From NCBI GenBank assembly GCA_034406715.1, contig CP137880.1, forward strand, positions 372,001 through 436,000: a stretch of DNA of 64,000 nucleotides. Reading direction: 5' to 3'. This document shows, one piece after another, positions 33,224 to 44,920 of the stretch. A model generated the notes under the pieces. That model made no database searches. It was given only the letters and a program-made list of their open reading frames with translations, and had not been told where the DNA came from. The first letter of the stretch is position 1. The number at the start of each line of letters is the position of its first letter. The DNA comes from Rhodotorula mucilaginosa. Lineage: Eukaryota; Basidiomycota; Microbotryomycetes; Sporidiobolales; Sporidiobolaceae. Made by a program: the position numbers and the translations under genes.

Positions 33224-34703
33224 TCACCGCTTCCGGTACAACCGAAGTACGACCCTCGAGTTCTCGAGCTTGACCTTGGTCCCCTTGCCCATCGCATTAT
33301 ACACCTCGTCCGCGTCGTTCGGCATCCGGTACCACTTTGCATCCTCACTCTTCAAGATCTCCCACACGCCTCCTCCTCCTCCTCCTCCTTTATCTCCCCC
33401 GCCGCAGAGAGCATGGTCGAGTAACCTGCCAAGGGGGTAGGTACGACCTTCCTGTCCGATCGGGATCTGTGCGAGGCTGGCCGATTCGACGATCAGGAAG
33501 AGGGTGCCGGAAGGGGCGGAGCGCGAGATCGTGGACAAGAGGCGCAGGGTTTCGAGACGGGATTGGAGGAGGAGCTCGGTGATGGTGAAGCAGATGGTGA
33601 TCAGGCGGAGGGACGAGGACCCAAAGTCGATCACGGGGGAGGAAGAGCCCGCAGCCGTGGTGATCATCTTGTCGTCGAGGATGTTGCCCTTGACGAACCG
33701 GACATCGAACCGCGGCTGTTGTCGCTCTCCGCCTTCATCTTCGGCGTGCTCGCTGTCGAGCGTAGGCCACGCGTCCCGGAGTCCTTGCGCCATCTTGTCG
33801 AGCAAGACATCCCACGAGCCCTGGTCGACGGCGTGCACCCTCACTCGAGGCGGCGGGCGATACTCCGCGGCGGCGAGCGTCGGATCTGCGTCTCCGGACG
33901 ACGCCCTGCCGGCAGCAGCCACTCCGAGTACGGCGCCGAGCGCGACGACTTCGCTCCCGGCTCCGGCACCGATCATGATCGCGTCGACGACAGCCGCTGC
34001 ACCCTCTCCTTCCGAGTCCGCCTTTGAAGAGCGTGCAGCGCGAAATTGCTGTTCGAGTTCGGCGACGGCTTGCGAGATCTCGTCGGCCGATTTGCCCTCT
34101 TGCCGCAGCCGCCTGCGCAGTTTGGCCCGCTCGCGTTCCTGTTCGAGCTCTTCCTCCTCGGACCGCGGTCGCTCGCCGCCGCCGCCCCCGTTGGTCTCGC
34201 CGCTCGGGGTTTTCCAACCGAGATGTTGAGCAATGTCGCACTCGTCAAAGATGCGTTGGTAGATGACGGCGCGGGAGGGGACCCATCTCGCGGCATAGAC
34301 TTCGCGCCACCGTTCTCCCTCCTCCGACTCGGTCCCGAACGCGGCGAGGTACTGCTGGTCGTACAGCAAGCCCTTGACGTGCTGCAATGTTGCTGAGAAG
34401 TTGGGAGAGCGGCGGAGAGGAGCAAACAGGCGAGAGAGGAGCGCGAGGAGTTGAGCGCTGCTCGAAGTGGACGAGTCGGCGGCGTGCGAGTCGGGCTGGA
34501 GTTCGGGTCCTTCGAGGTCTAGGGGTTGACGTGTTCTCAGAGTTGCTTTGACGGGTCTGGACGGTTTCTGCTGCACTGCGGGTCCGCCTTCCGAGCTGTG
34601 CAAGGTGAGAAGAAGATGAGCATGCTTTCGGTTCGCAGTACGAGGAGAGCTCTGGAGGGACTGACACTTTTAGCTGCTCGAATGTATTGTTCAGCTGGAC
34701 CAT
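33224..34703 (-). CDS. BMT6: Bmt6-like 25S rRNA (uridine-N3) methyltransferase
   Basis: Two exons, 34703-34666 and 34595-33224, joined over a GTCAGT...TGCACAG intron, encode 469 residues. The N-terminus is MVQLNNTFEQLKV. The body matches the putative SAM-dependent methyltransferase family that includes yeast Bmt6 (25S rRNA m3U2843): YQRIFDECDIAQHLGW, AIMIGAGAGSEVVALGA (the SAM-binding glycine loop), VHAVDQGSWDVLLDKM, FVKGNILDD and SLRLITICFTITELLLQS. A Glu/Arg-rich insert (EEEELEQERERAKLRRRL) separates the first conserved part from the glycine loop. It should act in the nucleus or nucleolus on the large-subunit rRNA. It is divergent from the next gene, with 99 bp between start codons. Confidence 0.82.
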
Positions 34704-34802
34704 CTCTTGCCTTCAGCTAGCCTGGCCCGAGTGTAGAGGTGTGGTGCGAGAGAGAGGCCGGACGTCGCCTTCTTCGCCTCGAGCAGTTCACTCGACAAGT
34801 CG

Positions 34803-35597
34803 ATGCTCCGCCGCTTCCTCGCCAGCATGTTTGGCAATTCACCGAGCGGACCGAATGGCGTGTCTTACATCTACCGCATCATGCAGCACTCGTCCCAGAA
34901 CCCGAGGTGAGCCAGCCCTCGTCTTCCCGTCAGTCTTGCGTCATGGCTGCCAAGTCGGACCCTCAGGCCACCTTGAGGGCCTTGACGGCGACCAAGGCTC
35001 AATGGTGTCGTAGTCGAGGGGATGGCCGACCTGACCGCTTCTCTGCGTTGCTGCAGGTACACATTCCCCGTCCCGATTCCCGCCAAACACGAGTTCCTCC
35101 CCTCCGAACTCGACGCAAAGGTCCGTATACCGTCCCCCTTTTCCTCTTACCTTTGACTACCGACACTGATGAGGGAGACTTCACGCGCGTAGGACGGCTT
35201 CGTGCACTTCTCGACTGCGAAGCAACTCCCGGCGACTCTGAACCGCTTCTTTGCCGATGTGCCCGTCGTCACGATCCTCAAGTGCGACTATGGCAGGTTG
35301 AGCGCTTGGAAGGTCGTCAAGTGGGAGGCAGTAGAGGGCGGCGAAAGTGAGTCTCGCTACTCGGATTGCTTCGCGCCCAGCATTTCCGTTCGAGCAGGGA
35401 TGATTGCTGTCCCCGCAGCGCCCGCACCTTTCCAGTACTGACCGGCTTTCGCTTCGTAAACAGCCTTTCCTCACCTGTACGCACAACTCGAAGGCGAAAA
35501 CGTCGAGTCCCACAAAGACCTTGTGAAAGGTGACGGTCAAACGTCTTGGGACCACGCGCTGGAAAAGGCTCGACAGGAGGGCTGGCTTCAGGACTGA
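34803..35597 (+). CDS. DUF952 family protein
   Basis: Four exons encode about 155 residues from ATG 34803 to TGA 35595-35597. Signatures are VSYIYRIMQHSSQ at the N-terminus, DGFVHFSTAKQLPATLNRFF, ILKCDYGRLSAWKVVKWE and AFPHLYAQLEGE with TFPHLYAQL after splicing. This order (YIYRI, GFIHFST, LPxTLxRFF, KWE, FPHLY) defines DUF952, a small globular family found in bacteria and fungi without a settled function. The leader MLRRFLASMFGNS could be a mitochondrial presequence, which is inference. It shares a 99-bp divergent promoter with the rRNA methyltransferase gene. Confidence 0.8.
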
Positions 35598-35711
35598 GAA
35601 GCTGAGTCGAGGAGGTCCACACATGGTGTTGTATAATTTCTTTGCTACTGTTGTCATACACGGGTTCCGCATGAACGCAGGCGAGTCTCAAGGTCCGCTG
35701 CATGCTGAGGA

Positions 35712-37351
35712 TTAGCCGTACGGATCTCCCCGCCGGCTAGCTTCTCGATAGTCAAGGCAGTCAAAGACGAACGAGGCTAGGAAGAGAAGGCCCGTGAGAC
35801 AGGCAAAAGCAAGAGCCGTATTGTACAGGTTGCTGTCCGGATCGGCTCGTCAGCGAAAGTGCGAGTAACAAAGGATCGGAGGGGACGGACCAGTAGCCTG
35901 CGAACTCCCCGGCTGGACATCGCGCTTCTTCTGCAATGGTCCAGATACCCAAACCGAGCCAACACAGTCCGGAAACCAGATCGTAGACGGCGTTCTCGAC
36001 TGATTCCCTCTTGGAGCGTTGACGTCGATTTGGACTGCTTCGGAACTCATCAAGCTCGGGTTGGCGGGGAGCAAATGGATGGGAGGTCTTATACATTCCG
36101 CCTAACTGACTGTCGAAAGAGTATGAGAAGAGCGATTCCGAATCTGCCGGCGCGGGCCTCGGTGCGCGAGGTGCAAAAGTCGGAAGTGGCGATCCCGCCT
36201 CGTGGTGGCCGTCAGCTCTCTGCGCGGCGCCTCCGTTGCCGTTTAGTCCTGTTGGTATACCCTTGTCAGGGAGCGAGGAGCGAGAGCTGCCCATTGAACA
36301 TTCATCAACTCACCAGCCATGCGAGCAAAGTAGCCCGGATCAACAATAAAGTTGACCGTCGGGTACGCATAACCTCCGCTCCGCAATTCCTGGTTCTCCA
36401 TCCGCATCTTGAGAAGCTGCTTCTTGCGGGAGCGGCGGTGGCGGAGGTAGAAGAAATAGAGGGAACAGCAGAGGGATAGGAAGGGGAGGATGCACAAGGC
36501 GATGAGCGCGGTGGATCCTGCAGGCGGTGGCGTCTGGGGAGGGTCGGCGTACTGCGAACGGTTGTTCGTGAGCTTGATTTCTTTGGGGCGGGAGGCTTTC
36601 CCCGATCGGAACATGGAGCACGTACAAATGTTCCTCCGAGGGCACCGCCGGCGACGACGACGGCGCCAATCGCTTGCAACCATCTCGCGAGTACCCGTCT
36701 TCGACGTCCTACGAGTCGAAGACTGGTCCTGTCTTGATTCAGTTTCCCTTGCTGAAGATTAGGCGGTGTGCCGGTGTAGCGGCTGGGCAGAGGGGGTTCC
36801 GCCTCCAAGTTCGCGTCAGCGCGGCTGCTCTGTCCGAGATATGGGCGCGCCGTCTCGATATCCGCTGGGTGATTTCTCGAGTGTGTGGCGTCATTGAGTG
36901 TTTCGGAAATGTGGAAACCCTCGCGGAAGTAGTTGCCTTGAGGTTCAGCATCTCCTCTGAAGAAAGGGTTCATCTCGCCGAGTCGACGGTGCCCTGTGTA
37001 GTTCAAATCGTACTCGCGCATCGGCGGCCTTCTGTATCCATGCAGTCCCAGATCCCCTACCTGATTCCGCTCGACCGGTGCTGGGAATCCGCGGTGGTCG
37101 TCGTCTGGCGCACGAATGCGCGAGCTAGTGGCGTAAAAAGGCGCCGCGGCTGCGGGCTCATACGGCAACTGGGCGAGAGACGGCCCTGATCCTGGTATCG
37201 TCGACTCTGAAACAGTCGAATGGATCGCCTGTAGTCTAGGGCGATACACTGCCGGTTCGCTAAGCCGCAACCGCTCGCCCGCAAAGTTGGCGAGTCCGTC
37301 GACCTCAAGGAGGGATGATTCGTCCGTAGCCTCACGGCGATGTAGGCCCAT
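35712..37351 (-). CDS. Unrecognised four-span membrane protein with long N-terminal domain
   Basis: Four exons run from ATG 37351 to TAA 35712. The N-terminal 220 residues are hydrophilic, with a block of Asn/Arg/His (NYTGHRRLGEMNPFFRGD). The first span is WLQAIGAVVVAGGALGGTF and the second LIALCILPFLSLCCSLYFFY, followed by a very basic RHRRSRKKQLLK. A second cytosolic region leads to two more spans, YDLVSGLCWLGLGIWTIAEE and NTALAFACLTGLLFLASF. The pattern of the last two (Trp in the first, Cys-Pro after it, then a Cys-rich second span) is reminiscent of MARVEL-type proteins, but this is not firm. All three introns (GTACGT, GTGAGT and GTCCGT donors) close in phase, so it is one gene. Function is unknown. 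Confidence 0.65.
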
Positions 37352-38234
37352 TGCCCACAGTCAAGAGTAGCAAAGCTTTCAGCAAGAGGGAGTGGACCTG
37401 CGACACGGGCCCCGGCAAAGGGGCGACCGATCAACGGACGACCGGAAAAGGTGCGTGCACGTCGAAGGACCGTGCGCACCGCCTTGACGGAGGCGCTACT
37501 TGCGACGTTTCGGCGCCTAAAGAGAACCTGTTCTCCTCTGCATCTGAGGGCAGTGCAGCTTCCTCGGGAGGGGCCTATGCATGAGAGACTTGGATTTGTT
37601 GATGACCTTCTCAACCGCAAGTCGCGCCAAATTAATGTCAACTTGCTTAGTCAGCGAGGGACGCCGTTGAGTTCTCGCATCCGGTCAATGAGCACAGTCT
37701 TGCTCGGCTGATTATACTGCGTCTCCCTGTAGCCTACATATTCCGACCCCCGATGATTTCCTGATCTGACCACCACTCCGCGTCATGTTTTTCGCAAGCC
37801 GACTTCGGGATTGTCTTGTCGATCCGTTCTGGCGGCCGAGGCGGGCCTGACAGCCTCTAGACACCCTTTCAGCAGCCTGCACAGCTGAGCAAGTACTACA
37901 GCTCGAGACGCCGCAGCAGGTCGCGCACGGCTTTCATCGGCGGTGACGCGGTGACGGCATCAAACAGCTGCCCATGTCGCCAGCAAACGGCGGCAAGGGA
38001 GGGCCGAAAGGACCGGCAGGAATGTGAGCTGCATGTTGGATCTTCTCAGATCGCGTATCGAGCGCGTTGTCAGGCTTTGCTGACCCTTGTCGCGTACCTC
38101 CGTTCTCGTCTGCTCAGTGACGGTCACACGATGGGTGAGCAGCGAGAGCGGGAACATGGCTGAATTCGGGGCGAGGGCTGACTAGTAACACCGTGCACAG
38201 AATCGACAAAGTGGACGAGAACAAGTCGTTCATC
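37352..38234. other. Divergent spacer, no gene accepted
   Basis: This 883-bp stretch lies between the four-span protein and the F-box-like gene. A possible short first exon near 38131 (ATGG before GTGAGC, acceptor CACAG at about 38200) does not join in frame with the F-box frame. Nothing else was recognised. Confidence 0.35.
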
Positions 38235-39999
38235 ATGCGCCTGCCCGACGAACTCCTGGTCGCAATCGCAACTTTCTTCAATCCGCCGATTCCGTTCGAA
38301 CTCGGTCACTTTGTACTCCCTTCAAAGTTCACAATGGAGGGACGGCAAGAGCTCCGAGCTCTCGCGGCGGCGTGCAAGCGGTTCGCCAAGGTCTTGATGC
38401 CCGTCTTGTACCGCTCGCTCGTTTTCATCGACGACAAACGGCGGACCAAGACTGTCGATTTCTATAAAGCCGACAAGGTGCACGAGCACGTGCGCGAGAT
38501 CTACTGGCAGCCATCCTGTGCGTCTCTCTTCCTCCGGGATCTCAACCTGGCGGCCGGTGGCTAAAGCAGACCTCGCCGCAGACTTGTACAACGACATGTC
38601 GCCCATCTTCCTCCATTCGGCCAAGAACCTCACGTACCTCGTCCTCGCCTTCCTACCGCAAAGCGTTCCGGACGACTTTATCGCCGACGACTATGCCGGG
38701 TTGACGACCTTGCGGCGATCTTTCACCGACGCGCTGCGGGAACTGAAGCACCTGCACGCGCTCGAGATCCCGTTCTGGGAATCGAGGGAAGACCCCGACT
38801 TTCACTTTGGGACGGAGATCCTGCCGTCGCTTCGGCAGATGAGTGTCGGAGATTGGCAAGAGTGGGACGCGGTGAGTTTCGGACGGATGGAGAAGACTCT
38901 GGTTCTCATTGTGCGGCGCTGACAAGACTCTCGCCATCCTCGCAGTTCGAAACACATCACGAGATCAATGTCGTCAAGTGGCTCGTGCACCCTGATATCG
39001 ACCTCGAGGCGGGTTTGCTCGAAGGCTGGGCAGAGTGTCTCGGGCAGACTGCGCGGGTGCTCCAGCTTGCCGCGCACTCCGGCTGGGGACGGACAGATTT
39101 GCCCGCCAAGTTGCCGGACGTGATCCGTAACGCATCGTGGTACAACGTGCGTGTTTTCGCTCGCACTCCAGTCACTTTCCGTTGCGCCGGCTCACGATCG
39201 CCCCGCTTCTTTCTTCGCCCTTTCGCAGGAGATCGAGTCGCACCCGATCGAAAGCCTCACCTTCCACGGTTTCAATCCGGTCACTTCGCACAAAACAGAA
39301 TGGACCGGCACCCTCCCCCAATTCCTGTCCGCGCTGCAGTCGAAGAACCTGCACTCGGTCACGTTCCTCGACGTGCCCTCGTTGCGAAACAAGCGTCGCC
39401 ATATCCTCAACTGGGACAACGTCGACCACCTGCAGAGCGTCACGACTCTACAAATCTCGCTCGCGACGACGGTCGACGAGGGAGAGGCGGCGGCGGAAGC
39501 CGAAGACCACGACGAGGATTTCGAGACGGACGAGGTGGACGAAAAGGGCGAGATGACCCTCCGAGTGAGCTGCCAGAACTCATGTGTGCCATACAACTGC
39601 GATGGGTCGGCCGCCTCGCGATCCTCGCGCTGTCTGTTCGGCGCTGACCTTGATCTTTCATCGCAACAGATCACGCCGGACGAGATCAAATCCCTCCTCA
39701 CAGTCTTCCCGAACCTCCACAACCTCCTCCTCGCAAATTTCCATCGCTGCAAACGCCCCCAAAAGCACGACGAGGAGTCGAGCGACTCGGACGTTAGCCG
39801 TTTCGCCGAGGACACGTTCCAACCCGCCGCTCGAGACTTTATCAACTCGCTCGACCTCTACCATTCTTTCAAGGGTCTCGAGCAAGTGGTCTTCCGATCG
39901 GCCGAGGCCGAGTTGGGGGTCAGGTTCAGGCGGGAACGCGGGCCCGGCACGCGCAAAAACAGCGAAGGGTGGCATGAGGAGTTGCGGCGGTTGTACTGA
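38235..39999 (+). CDS. F-box-like protein with leucine-rich body
   Basis: The chosen start is ATG 38235 (MRLPDELLVAIATFF), which opens an F-box-like helix pair: LPDELLVAIATFF, then LRALAAACKRFAKVLMP. The stop is at 39997-39999. Five exons encode about 500 residues. The body has irregular leucine-rich segments (LKHLHALEIPFWES, NLHSVTFLDVPSLRN, VFPNLHNLLLANFH). An acidic insert (DEDFETDEVDEKGE) and a Lys/Ser/Asp patch (EESSDSDVSRF) lie late in the protein. Such proteins select substrates for SCF ubiquitin ligases, but the F-box is degenerate. An upstream exon cannot be excluded because the frame stays open above the chosen ATG. Confidence 0.65.
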
Positions 40000-40275
40000 T
40001 GAGGTGGTCATTGGGGTTTATAGAGCGATCGGCAATAGACACACATGTACAGAATGATCGGGCCATCATTTGACCATTCGCGAGTCGGGCGAGGTGCGCG
40101 TCTCGCTGACCGAGGCCAGAATTCAGTACTGAAAGTCAGATTGGTGAGAGGGCTACATTACGGTTGTTTCCAAATCCGAACCGAGAGTACATGCTGGGGG
40201 ATCAGATCAAGACTTGGGATTATGTCGAGGGCGTCCTAGGTATGCAAGAGAGGCGGGGAGGGGGAGTTTACGGCA

Positions 40276-41306
40276 TCATATGGGATCGGTGACGACGTCG
40301 CCGAGACCGTCCCCTTCGATGGTGCGGACAGAGCCCTTGCCGTATTTGCCTTTGACCTTCTTGTTCCGTAGGCCCTGCACGTAGAGAGAAGGAGGGTCAG
40401 CAATTGGCGATACGTGACCAGCCCAGGGGCACCTGCACCTGCCGTTCGAGCAAGCCTCCTCACCTTGTAAAACTCGCGCATCGCGACCTTGTCCATGCCC
40501 TGCATCTCGCTCGCCTCGTTCTCCTCCTTCCACTTGAGTTCGCGCTCCTCTTTCATCGTCAAGCCGTTCTCGTCGTGGTCCGACTCGACCGTCTCGGACA
40601 CATCGTGACTAAACACATTGGCGAATCGCTGCGCCCAGTCTTGCTGCGCGTCGCCCTTGCGCCAGGTCGGAGTGCCGTCCGAGTCGGCGTACTTTCGCCG
40701 CCGTTCGGTCGGGTCCTCGTAGGTGAAGGATTCGAGCAAGAGGTACCAGGTGTAATCTGTGAGTGCAGCTGTGTCAGCACGAGGATCCACGTAACCGCAT
40801 CGTCCTTGCGGCGCAGATCCTATACCGCAAGGTAGTCTTCACGGCAGTAAGCGGTGGCCGGCGTATGACTCACTAAGGGTTTGACTCCTTCGCCACCTCT
40901 TGCAAACGAGGCCGACGTTCTGGAGATCGCGGACGTCAAAGTCGCCGAGGATCCTACCCAACACCGGGCCGGGGAAGCGCAAGAAGGGGTCGACGGGGTT
41001 GCGCATCTGTTCGGCCTTTTCTCGCTCCTTGGCCTTGTCCCGGCGAGGCTTGCCGGCGCCGCCTTTTCGTTTGCCTCCTCCTCCTCCTGCGCGCGACGGG
41101 GACGCGGACCGACTCGAGGCGGGAGTCGAATCGACCGAGCCTGCGACGGACATGGTCATCGGGGTCTTGACCTCGACGAGCTCGTTCTCGTCGTCGGATG
41201 AGAGCGCGAGGCGGTCGAGGCTCCGCGGCGAGAGGAGTTCGCCGTCCGGACCGCGGATCTGACTGGCATGGCGATTGAGCGCCGCGTGGAGCAGGTCGTG
41301 TGACAT
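40276..41306 (-). CDS. F-box protein
   Basis: Three exons run from ATG 41306 (MSHDLLHAALNRHASQ) to TGA 40276, about 290 residues. After a Ser/Gly/Lys-rich linker (GGKRKGGAGKPRRDKAKERE) the F-box reads FLRFPGPVLGRILGDFDVRD, then LQNVGLVCKRWRRSQTLNYT. The C-terminal half is charged (WRKGDAQQDWAQRFANVF, MKEERELKWKEENE) and ends RTIEGDGLGDVVTDPI. It should bind Skp1 and recruit an unknown substrate. It lies tail-to-tail with another F-box-like gene, but the two proteins share no clear similarity outside the F-box. Confidence 0.78.
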
Positions 41307-41737
41307 GCTTTCTGGACTATGGCTTATGGGTGCTGGGAGCGAGGAAGCGAGAGCTCAGTTTGCGGGGAACTTGGCCGAGCGTCATCGCCCGTCCATTTGT
41401 AATGCAATACAAATACTTATTACAAGCTGCTCTTAATTGGGAGAGAAGTCCGCAGCCGAGCGCAATCACGTGTCGCCGATCTCGACCATCCCGAGTTGAA
41501 TCTCCCGTCAACTCTCTACAGCTTGCTACTCAGCGGAGAGGCTTGTGTTTCCATGAGTCGTCGCTGAGTCCGCCTCCGATTCCCTCCACCGGCGTCCGCT
41601 CTCAAGTGCTCCGCTTCTGCTCCTCTTCGCTTGCTTCCCGAGCCCCTCAGGATCAGCTCTCACCGAACGTACACATCGCGGAGTTCCGTTCTTGCTCTCT
41701 GAAGACCACCCCGCGAGTGGGGCTACGAGAAGCAGCC
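41307..41737. other. Divergent promoter region
   Basis: This 431-bp spacer separates the F-box gene and the dienelactone hydrolase gene, which point away from each other. It has an AT-richer centre near 41395-41440 (AATGCAATACAAATACTTAT). No gene was seen. Confidence 0.4.
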
Positions 41738-43049
41738 ATGGCGAAAAACGACGAACAGCATCAGGCATGCGCAGTGAGCAGGCAGCGGCGACCTTGCTGT
41801 CATATCTCCCTCTCCCTGCTTACAGTATGCGGCACGCGCAGGCCTGCTTCCAAGGCTACAAGATCGACGGCGAACCGAAGGGTACGATGGGAGAGCTAGG
41901 AGGCCTCGCTTACTACTTTGCGCCCGGAAAATCGACCGAGAAGGCGATCGTCCTGTGCGTGCTTTGTTTCCCTTTCAGCTGGCTAGGAACCTCGTAAGGA
42001 TGCCCGCTGACCTCTCGGCCTTGTAGGGGTACCGACCTGTTTGGACTCGGAGTCCCGAACTGCAAGATCGTCGCCGATTGGTTCGCGGACAACACGGGCC
42101 TGCCCGTCTTCGTGCCCGACCTCCTCGAAGGCGAGTTTGGCTCGTCGAAAGCATTCAGCACCAGCTCCAGATCGGATTGAACTGATATTCAAGCACGCGT
42201 CCACTAGGCGACTACATCGATCCGTCCAAGCTCGGTCTCGAAGAGTTTCAAGAACCGATGGCGGCCAAACCGTTCCTAACTCGGATGCGAATCATGGCGG
42301 GAGCGGTCTGGTCCTTTGGGTTCAAGATCGGTCCGAGGTTCCTCGCTCGACACTCGATGGGGCATGTCGAGCCGATTGCGGTCAAGGTGAGAGAGCTCGA
42401 GCTCGAGAGAAAGACCCTCTCACCGCCCCGCCTGCATTGAAAAATTCCGACGGTGCTGAAACTTGCCCGCCCGCTCGAATTGAATACCGCCACAGTTCTG
42501 CCGCGACCTGAAGGAGCAAAAAGGCTTCAAAAGTCTCGGGTTCGTCGGGTAAGCCTCAACCGGTTTTGCGCCCAACCGAGCTCATTCTCGGATTGAGCTG
42601 ACTCACCGCCGCCACCCGCAGGTACTGCTTCGGCGGCACTCTCAGCGTCCTGCTTGCGAAACGGGACAGCCCACTCGATGCTTGCGTCTGTTTTCATCCG
42701 GGAGGCCCGAGTCCCACGGCGTGGAAGAACATTGCCAAGCCCTTCATGCTCGTTTGCTCTGAAGGTGAGTCCACGCCTCGCTTGCTCGCTCGAAAAATCC
42801 ATTCAAACTAGCAATGGATCCTGGTTGACCTCCGTTTGTGCTTTCGCAGAAGATTTCGCGTTCGACCGCAACAAAGCGACCGTCCTCCCGATCCTCGCCG
42901 GTCTGAAAGTGCCCGTCGAAGTCTGGGACGACAACAAGAAGACGACGCACGGGTTCGGGTGCAGGCCCGACATGGAGAAACCCGAAGTGCGCGATGCGTT
43001 CGAGCGCGGACTCGAAAGGACGAAAGAATGGTTCGAGATGCAAATCTAG
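41738..43049 (+). CDS. Dienelactone hydrolase family protein
   Basis: The start is MAKNDEQHQACA at 41738; the stop is TAG at 43047-43049. Seven or so exons encode about 260 residues. Signatures are GGLAYYFAPGKSTEKAIVL, GTDLFGLGVPNCKIVADWF, PVFVPDLLEGDYIDPSKLG, the nucleophile motif VGYCFGGTLSV with the catalytic Cys, and KTTHGFGCRPD with the catalytic His. This is the alpha/beta-hydrolase DLH family, which hydrolyses lactones or esters in the cytosol. The true substrate in fungi is usually not known. Length and catalytic residues are normal. Confidence 0.87.
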
Positions 43050-43452
43050 GGAGGAGCTTGAGCGCACGATTCGATCGTACCGTTCTGAGAATCAGTTGGA
43101 AAGGTAGTAGTGTCTGCTTTTATTGCACAGCATGTACGGGAGAAAGACACAAACCAGGACATAGGCCGGCTTGAGCGAGGAGGTAGAGAGAAGTGTAGGA
43201 GAGCGAGAGAGGTGTCTAAAGTGGTGATGACGGGCACGTGAGAAGGAATGGGCTTCCCAATCCAAGGCCGGGGGAGAAGGAAGGGTATCGAGATCCAGGC
43301 TGAGTAGGAGAATGGGAGAGAGAAAGCTGAAACGGTGCGGCGAATAAGTTGACTTTGCGGGAAGGGGGTCGTGATAGGAGTGGTGGGTCGTCAAAGGGGA
43401 CTGAATAGCTCTTTGTCCGCCGAGGCGGAGGAGGTAATGGTCTCGGCCCCGG
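43050..43452. other. Convergent 3' spacer
   Basis: This 403-bp stretch lies between the stops of the hydrolase and the SUR7-like gene. It is AG-rich on the plus strand (runs of GAGAGAG near 43185-43325). No gene was seen. Confidence 0.4.
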
Positions 43453-44920
43453 TTAGAGGTCGACGTATTCGTGCTGCACGGTCGAGCGGAGGAGCTGGAT
43501 AATTACGCGCATGTTAGCTCCTCGAGGTGGGACACAAGGAAAGAGAGAGGGGGACGGGGGTACTTACGACACTCAGGATTCCGACGAGCATGACGAGCGA
43601 CGACGGGAGCGAGAACCACTGGATGTTGCCCTGTGCATCACATTCAAGGAATTCGAATCGATTGTCAGTCCTCGAGGCTGACTTGGAACCTCCCTCGATC
43701 GATGCCCCCCGGTCCCGACAAGACGCACCAAATGTCCCGTCACGCCCGGCACGTCATTCAACCTGTTCCTCGCCGGGATCGCGACCGCCAATTCGACAAT
43801 GAACGAGATGAACGAGAGGAGCGACGCCGTGATGGCGAGCAAGATGGTGACGACGCCCGATTTCTGGAGCGCAAAGAGCCGAGAGTCTTCGGAACCGAGT
43901 TGCTTCGGTTTCAGGATCAGCGAGAGGACCGCCAAGCCGCCGGCGATGGTTGCTGTTAGAGAGTCGCCGGGGTCGCGCAAAGGGGTGGGTTAAGGAACAC
44001 AGAAGCGTCAGTAAGCCGTGCCTTGTTTTCGAGAGGGACCGAAAGAAATGCGTACCGGCGACGTGGATCCAGTAGATCGAAGTAGCGCCCGAGCCGATGA
44101 TCTCTACGCGATTCGTCGGGCTCGCGTTCGTTCCGAGGAGGGTCGCGTCGTCGTCGATCGTCGGCTGTTTGGTTGCTCACGCGTCAGCGCTGAGCGGGAA
44201 GAGGGAGGGATCTTGAAGTGATGTGAGAGAGACGCACGAATTGTTGGATACCGGTCGTGTTGAGTTCGACGTAGTAAGTGTAGCCGACGTGCTTGTCGGA
44301 GCACTGCGCGGGTACGACGTGAGGAGAAACCGGTCAATCCGTGGTTCAGCGCGGGTCAAGCGGTTACCGTTCCCGTCCAGAGTACGCACCCAAGTCGTCG
44401 GGCCGTTGACGCCGGTCGTATTCTGTAACGCTCTTTCGAGGTCAGCCCGGCATTGCTGTCGCCGTTTTTCCCTTCAGGAACGGACCCTCAACCGCGTGCA
44501 GACACCCCATGCTCCCACTTTGACCGACGTGTTGAGTGCAGTCCCTCGGATGACGTAAAAGTTTTGCCTATTTGCGTTTTTCGGGTCCAGTGGTGCAGCG
44601 GTTAGTCTTGGCTCGATTCCGTCTCGAGTGGGGTGTTCCGAGACGGGTTTTCGAGATGGGGTAGGAGAGGCGGCGGCGGCGGCGCAAGATCCGGACGTAC
44701 CAGATCGGTTCGGAGAAGTTGGAGATGAGCCTGTATATGGTTTTCCCAAGTCAGCAAGGTGAGTCCACGACAGCGAAGGAACACGGGCGGTGGTCGCGCT
44801 TTGCCAGATGCAGCTCGCCCCGGTCTCTCTCCCGCATACTCACATGAGGACTGCGCCGAGGGTGAAGGGTCCCCAGAAACTGGGTACTCGTGGCGAGTTG
44901 TTGAGGCGGAGCGAGACCAT
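43453..44920 (-). CDS. SUR7/PalI family membrane protein
   Basis: The start is MVSLRLNNSPRVPSFWG at 44920; the stop is TAA at 43453. About seven exons encode around 300 residues. One span follows the start (FTLGAVLM), then an extracellular region with NFYVIRGTALNTSVKVGAWG and VCTRL, resembling the conserved loop of the SUR7/PalI family, then NTTGVNGPTTWCSD and YTYYVELNTTGIQQF with N-glycosylation sequons. Three further spans are ATIAGGLAVLSLIL, VVTILLAITASLLSFISFIV and LPSSLVMLVGILSV, and the tail is LLRSTVQHEYVDL. These proteins sit in plasma-membrane domains (eisosomes) or sense ambient pH. Which branch applies is not settled. The family call is moderately secure. Confidence 0.68.

Noticed and set aside
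44585-44650. tRNA-like string GTGGTGCAGCGGTTAG
   Set aside because: It resembles an A box, but no matching T-arm, anticodon arm or acceptor stem follows, and it lies inside a gene of the SUR7 family.
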